A DNA stretch of 10,901 nt, taken from assembly GCA_031258265.1 (NCBI GenBank), contig JAIRNB010000019.1, positions 1 to 10,901 on the forward strand, given 5' to 3'. How positions within the stretch are numbered: position 1 is the first letter of the stretch; the number at the start of each line of letters is the position of its first letter. Made by a program: the position numbers and the translations under genes. Below, piece after piece: positions 5,763-10,901 of this stretch. The notes under the pieces were generated by a model. The model was not told the origin of the DNA, made no database searches, and saw nothing but the letters and a program-made list of their open reading frames with translations. Source of the stretch: Treponema sp. GTDB taxonomy: Bacteria; Spirochaetota; Spirochaetia; Treponematales; Breznakiellaceae.

Positions 5763-7331
5763 ATGGCAAAGATATGTTTATGCCTGACCGCCGGGACCAT
5801 TGTCAAGAATCTGGAAATACTGGAAAAAAACCGCCCGTATATTGATATAGCGGAGCTGCGGGTTGATTGCCTGGAACCCGACGAGCGTTTCCTGATCCGG
5901 CGTTTCCCCGAACAGGCCGGAATCCCCGTGATCCTTACCGTCCGGCGGGATCTGGAGGGGGGGAACTTTGCCGAGGGGGAGGGTTCCCGGATCAGGCTCC
6001 TGTCCCAGGGGCTGGCCTTCGCGGAGGCGGACCGGCGGAAGAACTTTGCCTATATCGATCTGGAGGAGGATCTGAACGTTCCAAGCCTGGAGGAGGCGGC
6101 CCGGACTTTTGGTACCCGGATCATCCGGTCTTCCCATAATTTTAAGGGAATTGATGAGGATATTCCGGGGAAGCTGCGGAAGCTCCGCCGGGTGGGGGAT
6201 GAGATCGCGAAGATCGCCGTCATGGCCCGGACTTCCGCCGATGCCCTTGCCCTGGTCCGGGCCGCCAGGGAAACCCAGGGTACGGAAAAGATACTCCTCT
6301 GCATGGGCCGCTTTGGGGGCTTTACCCGGATTCTGGCGGAAAAGCTTGGCTCCCAGATCAGCTATGCCAGCGCCGGGGAAGAGGGGATTCCCCTGGCCGC
6401 CCCCGGCCAGCTTTCCGCCGGGGAGCTGGTGGAACTGTACCGGTTCCGCGGCATCGGCCCGGAAACCAAGGTTTTTGGGGTGGCCGGTTATCCCCTTAAT
6501 GTTACGGGGTCCCCCCGGTTTTTTAACGCGGTTTTTGCCCTGGAAAATACCAACGCGGTTTATGTTCCCTTCCCCGCGGACTCGCTGGAAGACTTTATGG
6601 CCCTGGCTGAAGAATTGGAATTGAGCGGGGTATCGGTGACGGTGCCCTACAAGGAAAAGGTGATCAACTACCTGGGTTCCATGTCGGACGAGGTGGAGTG
6701 GATCGGGGCCTGTAATACCATTACCCGGGGACCCCAGGGCTGGCGGGGAACCAATACCGACATGCGGGGCTTTTCGGATTCTCTTTTGGATTTTATCGGC
6801 GCCCTTTCCACAGGGGCGGAAAAGTTTAAGGTTCCCAAAATAAAACGGCGGAAGCCAAAGCCGCTTGTCAACTTGAAGGGAAAAAGGGTTACGGTGATTG
6901 GCGCCGGGGGGGCCGCCCGGGCGGTGGCGGCGGAATTGTACCGCCTGGGGGCCGGAGTCCTGATATTGAACCGGACCGTGACGAAGGCCCGGAATTTGGC
7001 GCAGCCCTATAAGTTCCACTGGGGCAGCCTGGACGGGCGGGGGCTTGAACAGATGGAAAATTTTTCCGACATCATCATCCAGACCACTCCCGCGGGGATG
7101 GAGGGGAACCCCGATCGGGACCCCCTGGAACTGTACTCCTTTACCGGCAGGGAAATAGTCATGGACCTGATCTATGAACCGGAACGGACTCCCTTTCTCC
7201 TGCGGGCGGCGGCGGCGGGCTGTGCGGTTCTTAATGGTTACGATATGCTTATCCGGCAGGCCCGGTATCAGTATACCCAGTTCCTCAAGCGGGACTTTCC
7301 CCCGGTCCTACTTTCCCGGGTAAAATTTTAG
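5763..7331 (+). CDS. aroDE: Bifunctional 3-dehydroquinate dehydratase (type I) / shikimate dehydrogenase
   Basis: Catalyses two consecutive shikimate-pathway steps: dehydroquinate to dehydroshikimate, then NADPH-dependent reduction to shikimate. From ATG 5763 it has 522 residues. The dehydratase half (about 1-225) shows ELRVD (31-35), the catalytic His125 in SSHNFKG, the Schiff-base Lys150 in AKIAVM, and APGQLS with Gln216. The dehydrogenase half (about 236-520) shows VTVPYK (Lys297), ACNT (Asn318), TNTD (Asp333), the nucleotide loop GAGGAA (380-385), NRT, TTPAGM (441-446) and YDMLIRQA (Gln499). Two oddities: the usual HSxSP substrate motif reads VTGSP, and a basic insert (about 345-370) lies before the nucleotide loop. 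ATG 5763 has GGGAG five bases upstream; GTG 5751 in frame is an alternative. This is the first gene of an operon with rpiA (gap 9-12 bases). Confidence 0.92.
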   Translation: MAKICLCLTAGTIVKNLEILEKNRPYIDIAELRVDCLEPDERFLIRRFPEQAGIPVILTVRRDLEGGNFAEGEGSRIRLLSQGLAFAEADRRKNFAYIDLEEDLNVPSLEEAARTFGTRIIRSSHNFKGIDEDIPGKLRKLRRVGDEIAKIAVMARTSADALALVRAARETQGTEKILLCMGRFGGFTRILAEKLGSQISYASAGEEGIPLAAPGQLSAGELVELYRFRGIGPETKVFGVAGYPLNVTGSPRFFNAVFALENTNAVYVPFPADSLEDFMALAEELELSGVSVTVPYKEKVINYLGSMSDEVEWIGACNTITRGPQGWRGTNTDMRGFSDSLLDFIGALSTGAEKFKVPKIKRRKPKPLVNLKGKRVTVIGAGGAARAVAAELYRLGAGVLILNRTVTKARNLAQPYKFHWGSLDGRGLEQMENFSDIIIQTTPAGMEGNPDRDPLELYSFTGREIVMDLIYEPERTPFLLRAAAAGCAVLNGYDMLIRQARYQYTQFLKRDFPPVLLSRVKF

Positions 7332-7343
7332 GGTGGATTTTTG

Positions 7344-8084
7344 GTGGATTTTGTGGAAAATCAGTTATTGAAAAATCTGGAGATAAAGGAACGTACCGGT
7401 TTCCGCGCCGCCGACGATCTCGTGGCGCCGGATATGAAGCTGGGTCTTGGTACGGGGTCTACCGCTATCCATGTGGTCCGCCGGGTGGGGGAGCGTCTTG
7501 CCGCCGGGGAGCTGCGGGGTATCCGGGTATTTGCCACCAGTTTCCAGACGGAACTGGCCTGTGAAGAGCTGGGGATTCCCCATTACAGCCTCAATTCCCC
7601 CGAATTGGCCGGCGGCCTGGACTTAACGATCGACGGGGCCGACGAGGTTGATCCCAAGGGCCGTGTGGTAAAGGGCGGGGGCGGCGCCCTCCTGATCGAA
7701 AAACTGGCCGCCTATAATTCGGCCCGTTATGCTATCGTGGCGGATGAGGGTAAGCTTGTCTCCGATCTGGCCCTCCGCTTTGCCCTGCCTGTGGAGATTA
7801 TCCCCGAAGCCCGCCGTACCGCGACCAGGGCCCTGGAAAAGCTGGGGGCCGCGGTCACCCTGCGGGAAGCCCTGCGTAAGGCGGGGCCAGTGATCACCGA
7901 ACACGGCAACCTGCTCCTGGACATCAGGTTTCAGACGCCGGTGGAGCCGGAAGACATGGAGGAGCGGATCAACCTGATCCCCGGAGTGGTGGGAAACGGT
8001 TTTTTTACCGGCCGCCGGGCCCCCTGGGACCGTCCGTTGATCTACATTGGCCGCACCGGCGGCACGGTGGAGCTAAGGAATTAG
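7344..8084 (+). CDS. rpiA: Ribose-5-phosphate isomerase A
   Basis: Interconverts ribose-5-phosphate and ribulose-5-phosphate in the pentose phosphate pathway. The 246-residue protein carries the RpiA signatures in order: the phosphate loop GLGTGST (34-40), the acidic motif IDGADEVD with DGAD at 97-100, and KGGGGALLIEK (110-120), whose Lys110 and Glu119 are active-site residues. The late motif VITEHGN matches the family's TDxGN. The C-terminus (FFTGRRAPWDRPLIYIG) is longer and less conserved than the usual ending. Start choice: GTG 7344 lies six bases after GGTGGA (7332-7337); TTG 7341 directly before it and GTG 7353 are alternatives. It follows aroDE after about a dozen bases and is followed by the DUF6062 gene after 12, so the three are probably one transcript. 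RpiA activity links to erythrose-4-phosphate supply for the shikimate pathway. Confidence 0.93.
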   Translation: MDFVENQLLKNLEIKERTGFRAADDLVAPDMKLGLGTGSTAIHVVRRVGERLAAGELRGIRVFATSFQTELACEELGIPHYSLNSPELAGGLDLTIDGADEVDPKGRVVKGGGGALLIEKLAAYNSARYAIVADEGKLVSDLALRFALPVEIIPEARRTATRALEKLGAAVTLREALRKAGPVITEHGNLLLDIRFQTPVEPEDMEERINLIPGVVGNGFFTGRRAPWDRPLIYIGRTGGTVELRN

Positions 8085-8096
8085 GAGTCCCCGGTT

Positions 8097-8741
8097 ATGG
8101 CGGTAGATAAGCACATCAACTTTTTTGAGCTGGAAAAGTCCTGTGAAAAACCAGGCTGTCCCCTCTGCCGGATCGTCGCCGACCGGGCGGAACGTTACAT
8201 TGACAACATGCTCTTTGAGCATGTTTCCGACCGGGTCTTCCGCAAAGCCCACCGCCTGGCGGGGGGCTTTTGCAGCTACCATTCCCGGAATCTTGAATCC
8301 TTCCGGGACGGCCTGGCGGTGGCGATTCTGGGCCGGGATGTTTTGGAGGAGCGGCTGGATTCTTTTAAAACCCGGAAACCCTGGCGCCGCCGGGAGCCTT
8401 GTCCCATCTGTGTGGAGCGGGACCGTATCGAAACCGAATACCTGGGTTTTCTGGCCGGCGCCGGGGGGGAAAGCGTCGAGGAACAGGAACTCCGGCGGAT
8501 CTTCGGCCAGTCGGAGGGCCTCTGCGCCCCCCATTACGGCAAACTCCTGGAATCCTGGAAGAAGCTTCCCCCCTGGATCACCGAATTCCATGACCGCAAA
8601 TTCGTCGCCCTTAAACAGCGTATCGATCAGTTTATCGAACTTTCCGCCTATGGCAGGCAGGAAGAATTCCGGGCCCTCCCGGAGCGGGACCGGCTGGTGT
8701 GGAAAGAACTGGCCCTGGCCCTGCGGGGGAGTGTGGATTAG
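8097..8741 (+). CDS. DUF6062-type Cys/His-rich protein, probable metal-binding
   Basis: 214 residues, cytoplasmic, with no signal peptide. Two paired cysteine modules are visible: CPLC (21-24) with FCSYH (Cys59, His62), and CPIC (102-105) with LCAPH (Cys143, His146). Each module would give a Cys3His metal site, most likely zinc, and the arrangement suggests an internal duplication. Segments such as YIDNMLFEHVSDRVFR and GFCSYHSRNLESFRDGLAVAILGRD fit the uncharacterised DUF6062 family as I remember it; the function is unknown. AGGAG at 8084-8088, overlapping the last base of the rpiA stop codon, is a clear ribosome binding site eight bases before the ATG. The gene is thus tightly linked to rpiA and is the last of the aroDE operon. 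A regulatory or nucleic-acid-related role is conceivable from the knuckle-like motifs but is not shown. Confidence 0.7.
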   Translation: MAVDKHINFFELEKSCEKPGCPLCRIVADRAERYIDNMLFEHVSDRVFRKAHRLAGGFCSYHSRNLESFRDGLAVAILGRDVLEERLDSFKTRKPWRRREPCPICVERDRIETEYLGFLAGAGGESVEEQELRRIFGQSEGLCAPHYGKLLESWKKLPPWITEFHDRKFVALKQRIDQFIELSAYGRQEEFRALPERDRLVWKELALALRGSVD

Positions 8742-8774
8742 CGGCCTGTTACATTTATGGATTTTTTGCATACT

Positions 8775-9107
8775 GGGCGCATCGCCGCTGCGCGGCGACC
8801 GGGCTTTCCGGGGCTCCGCGGGTCCCTCCCCGCTCCGGCCTCCTCGTCCCGCCTCCGGCGGGACTGCGGTGGCCCCTTCGGGCCCCTCCAATCCCTTGCG
8901 CTGCTAAAACATGGCATCCATGCCATGTTTTAGCTTTAGGTTTTTGCTGCGCAAAAACCTAAGCATTTACTCCAGCCGGCATCCATGCCGGCCATGGCGC
9001 GCGGCCCAAACCGCAGGTTTGGGCTGGAGCAAAGCCGGCATCCAGACCAATTTTTAGCACATCTATCACAGCCGGCCAGGGTGCGCGGCCCGGCAAAACG
9101 CCCCTGG
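8775..9107 (-). repeat. Composite hairpin-array repeat, copy B (inverted relative to copy A)
   Basis: Read on the minus strand from 9107, this region repeats the word order of 2266-2565. It begins with a degenerate module (CCAGG to CCCTGGCCGGC, 9107-9070). A close match to the first module follows: CCAGC, stem GCCCAAACC/GGTTTGGGC (9024-9004), GC linker, TGG and stem GCCGGCAT/ATGCCGGC (8992-8975). Next are two long perfect hairpins not found in copy A, arms 12 bases (8936-8962) and 15 bases (8903-8934). The tail has GCGCAAGGGAT (8901-8891), stem GTCCCGCC/GGCGGGAC (8864-8846), GAGGA (8845-8841), AGCCCGGTC (8805-8797), stem TCGCCGC/GCGGCGA (8798-8782) and GATGCGCCC (8783-8775). Between these lies an additional GC-rich stretch of about 35 bases. 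The region fills the gap between the DUF6062 gene and the promoter at 9112. No coding frame is credible. Confidence 0.75.
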
Positions 9108-9111
9108 CTGC

Positions 9112-9141
9112 TTGACAGTAAGCGCGAAAAGCCTATATTCT
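9112..9141 (+). promoter_or_regulatory. Sigma-70-type promoter for the glycosyltransferase-radical SAM operon
   Basis: A perfect -35 box TTGACA (9112-9117) is followed by TATATT (9134-9139, 16-base spacer) or TATTCT (9136-9141, 18-base spacer). It begins five bases after the end of repeat copy B. It would give a 5' leader of about 70-75 bases, T-rich and without an obvious riboswitch. Confidence 0.65.
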
Positions 9142-9208
9142 GTTTTTTCCCGAAGGTTCAGGCCAATAGACGTTCTTTTTTCCCCGCAAGTATAAAAATC
9201 TTTGTTTT

Positions 9209-9214
9209 GGAGAG
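9209..9214 (+). promoter_or_regulatory. Ribosome binding site setting a TTG start
   Basis: GGAGAG lies six bases before TTG 9221. The alternative GTG at 9214 reaches a stop after ten codons in another frame, and no ATG gives the glycosyltransferase N-terminus, so the TTG is the likely start. Confidence 0.6.
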
Positions 9215-9220
9215 TGAAAA

Positions 9221-10084
9221 TTGAACAGACCGTTTGGACGCAGTAATGCAATCAGTGTTTCACCCTCCCCATACACCGTAAAGGTTTCTGTAATCGTACC
9301 TGTTTATAACGATGAAAAATATATTTCCGCCTGCATAGATTCAATTTTGACCCAGACCTTACGGGAAATTGAAATTATCTGTACTATTGACGGCGCAAGC
9401 GACAGATCCCCTGAAATCTTGAAAACCTACGCCGCCAAAGATTCCCGGCTGCTTATATTAAGCCAGGAAAATTCCGGTCCGGGGCCCGCCAGAAACACGG
9501 CCTTAGACCACGCGCACGGAAAGTATATACTTTTTTGCGATGCGGATGACAGCCTTGAACAAAATGCCGCCGCCGAATGTTACGCCCTCATGGAAAACAC
9601 GGCGTGCGATATGCTTATTTTTAACACAAACATCATCGAAGACGGAAGGAGCGTGGCCGGCTTAAAAAATTCATCCGGTGAATATATTACCCTGGTAAAT
9701 TCAGAAAACGAAGGGGTTTTGGATAAAAGAACCTGTATACGAACAATGCTCATCGCTACCGTGTGGGGAAAGATGTTTCGGGCAGACCTAATAAAAAAAT
9801 ACCGGCTGCGTTTCAGCCGGCACGTGATAGGGGAGGACGCCCGGTTTTTGCTTTCGTATCTGCTTATCCTTAAAAGCGCCTATGCCGTGAATAAATATTT
9901 TTATAATTACTATCTCCGCCCCAAAATGTCTTTTCACGCCTCCCATCCGTGGATTGGACGGTTTTTCCGGTTTCCCGGCATTTTTGCCGATGTTTTTAAA
10001 TTTGCGCTGCGGATTGGGAAACCGTTCAGGATTTCCATTTTCTTTTATTGGCTTGTCGTGTTTTTTAAGAGCAGGAAAAAATGA
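9221..10084 (+). CDS. Family 2 glycosyltransferase
   Basis: 287 residues with a GT-A fold catalytic domain. VSVIVPVYN (22-30) is the first strand and nucleotide loop. TIDGASDRS (55-63) replaces the common DDGSxD motif. GPGPARNTALDHAHGKYILF leads to the metal-binding DAD (107-109). VWGKMFRADLI (181-191) and GED (204-206) match the acceptor-side region with the catalytic acid position. The sequence after about 225 is aromatic and basic, with a hydrophobic stretch at about 271-282, suggesting membrane association. About 20 residues precede the first strand, which is longer than usual. Such enzymes transfer sugars from nucleotide donors to surface glycans; donor and acceptor cannot be read from sequence. 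Codon use is distinctly more AT-rich than upstream genes, pointing to recent transfer. Its stop overlaps the next gene's ATG (ATGA), so the two are coupled. Confidence 0.85.
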   Translation: MNRPFGRSNAISVSPSPYTVKVSVIVPVYNDEKYISACIDSILTQTLREIEIICTIDGASDRSPEILKTYAAKDSRLLILSQENSGPGPARNTALDHAHGKYILFCDADDSLEQNAAAECYALMENTACDMLIFNTNIIEDGRSVAGLKNSSGEYITLVNSENEGVLDKRTCIRTMLIATVWGKMFRADLIKKYRLRFSRHVIGEDARFLLSYLLILKSAYAVNKYFYNYYLRPKMSFHASHPWIGRFFRFPGIFADVFKFALRIGKPFRISIFFYWLVVFFKSRKK

Positions 10085-10901
10085 AACGTGAAAACAGCGC
10101 GTCTTTCATGCAAAAGTTATATTTGGCAGCCGAAAAAAACGCGAAAAGGTTTGTCGGGTTTCTTGGCCTTGGGAATTCAAACGTAACGGTAACATTATCA
10201 AAATTCAGGGCGCGTCTAAAAAAACTTATCAAAATATCCGCGCTTGAAAGCTTTGACATTTACATCGCCGAACACTGCAACTGGGGCTGTTATAGCTGTA
10301 ATCATTTTTCCCAGCTTGCGGCGTCCGAATTTGCGGATCTGGCGGCGACCGAACGGGACCTGAAACGTCTTTCCGAACTGTCGGGCGGCAACATCCCGGC
10401 GGTTATGCTTGTGGGCGGCGAACCTCTCCTGAACCCCGAATTACCCGAATTTATGCGTATCGCCCGGGAATATTTCCCCCAAAGCCGGGTGCAAATTGTT
10501 ACCAACGGGGTTTTACTTCTCGCTCAAAAGGATATTTTTTGGGAGTCTGTCAAAAAGTACAACATCACCATGACGCCGACAAAATATCCCGGTATTGACT
10601 GGGAAAAAATAGAAGCCCGCGCCGGTAAATTTGGCTACAAGTTTGAATATTTTGATTTAAGCGGCAGCAGTGAAAAGGTATCCCGCAAGTTTAGCCTCGA
10701 TTTATCCGGCAGCCAGGAAATCAGGAAAAGTTTCAGGCGCTGTCCCATGGCGGCCTGCACCGTCGCGCTGCAAAATGGACGCCTGGCAACCTGTAGTTTT
10801 GTGTTTTGTATGCGGCATTTTAACAAATATTTCAATCAGAATATTCCGGTGACGGATGATGACTCGATTGATATTTACAAGGCAAAATCCATGCGGGAAA
10901 T
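10081..10901 (+). CDS. Radical SAM protein with Cys-rich C-terminal part, cut by the window end
   Basis: The frame is open from ATG 10081 to the last base (273 residues seen). The radical SAM cluster motif is CNWGCYSC (66-73: Cys66, Cys70, Cys73), following YIAEH. GGEP (112-115) is the SAM-binding motif and IVTNG (139-143) follows as expected. A second cysteine group, CPMAAC (221-226), then Cys238 and Cys243 before MRHFNKYF, looks like a SPASM-type auxiliary iron-sulfur site. The set CxHFS after the cluster, GGEPLL, the TKYP segment and HFNKYF matches, from memory, a family found repeatedly beside glycosyltransferases in surface-polysaccharide loci; its reaction is not established. The first 55 residues are basic and lack motifs. 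Start chosen by the ATGA overlap with the glycosyltransferase gene. Composition is AT-richer like its partner. Confidence 0.85.
   Translation, partial: MKRENSASFMQKLYLAAEKNAKRFVGFLGLGNSNVTVTLSKFRARLKKLIKISALESFDIYIAEHCNWGCYSCNHFSQLAASEFADLAATERDLKRLSELSGGNIPAVMLVGGEPLLNPELPEFMRIAREYFPQSRVQIVTNGVLLLAQKDIFWESVKKYNITMTPTKYPGIDWEKIEARAGKFGYKFEYFDLSGSSEKVSRKFSLDLSGSQEIRKSFRRCPMAACTVALQNGRLATCSFVFCMRHFNKYFNQNIPVTDDDSIDIYKAKSMRE

Noticed and set aside
5531..5806. Minus-strand open frame of 91 codons in the gap before aroDE
   Set aside because: Overlaps the aroDE start, runs through palindromes and has no recognisable domain.
5778..7019. Long minus-strand open frame (413 codons) opposite aroDE
   Set aside because: Same type of GC-driven shadow; aroDE has full catalytic motifs.
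8073..8907. Open frames on both strands running through the DUF6062 gene into the repeat
   Set aside because: Low-complexity translations; they cross the hairpin array and lack ribosome binding sites.
8775..9107. CRISPR array
   Set aside because: The repeated words are not regularly spaced and there are no equal-length spacers or cas genes.

Overview
The window is a chromosomal segment of a GC-rich spirochaete, most likely a Treponema relative of the termite-gut or environmental type. This is inferred from three things: a def-fmt pair followed by a stand-alone membrane-anchored PASTA protein, a fused aroD-aroE gene, and rpiA paired with a DUF6062 cysteine protein. No rRNA, tRNA or phage gene is visible, so the taxon is not proven.

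Layout. The left edge (1-123) holds the coding-like start of a minus-strand gene with no recognisable start codon. Positions 242-485 look like a structured, terminator-ended RNA on the plus strand that I could not assign to a family. Next comes def-fmt (743-2232), overlapping by one base, which makes and removes the formyl group used in translation initiation. A 300-base hairpin-rich repeat (2266-2565) separates it from the PASTA protein (2741-3790). That gene converges on a truncated AMP-binding (acyl-CoA synthetase-like) gene on the minus strand (3781-4854). A small exported protein (5030-5497) points the other way. After a 250-base intergenic region comes a three-gene plus-strand operon: aroDE (shikimate pathway), rpiA (pentose phosphate pathway; supplies erythrose-4-phosphate precursors to the same aromatic pathway) and a DUF6062 protein with two Cys/His modules (5763-8741).

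From 8775 to 9107 the same hairpin-rich element appears again, inverted. Immediately after it lies a good sigma-70-type promoter and a translationally coupled pair, a family 2 glycosyltransferase and a radical SAM protein cut by the window end. These two genes are clearly more AT-rich, with different codon use, and look like the start of a horizontally acquired surface-polysaccharide locus.

The most interesting non-genic feature is the composite repeat. Its two copies share short fixed blocks in the same order. The stems between them are either replaced by different self-complementary sequence or changed on both arms together (an A-T pair replaced by C-G). This suggests selection, or a generating mechanism, that acts on hairpin structure rather than on sequence. 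The second most interesting is the unassigned RNA candidate at 242-485.
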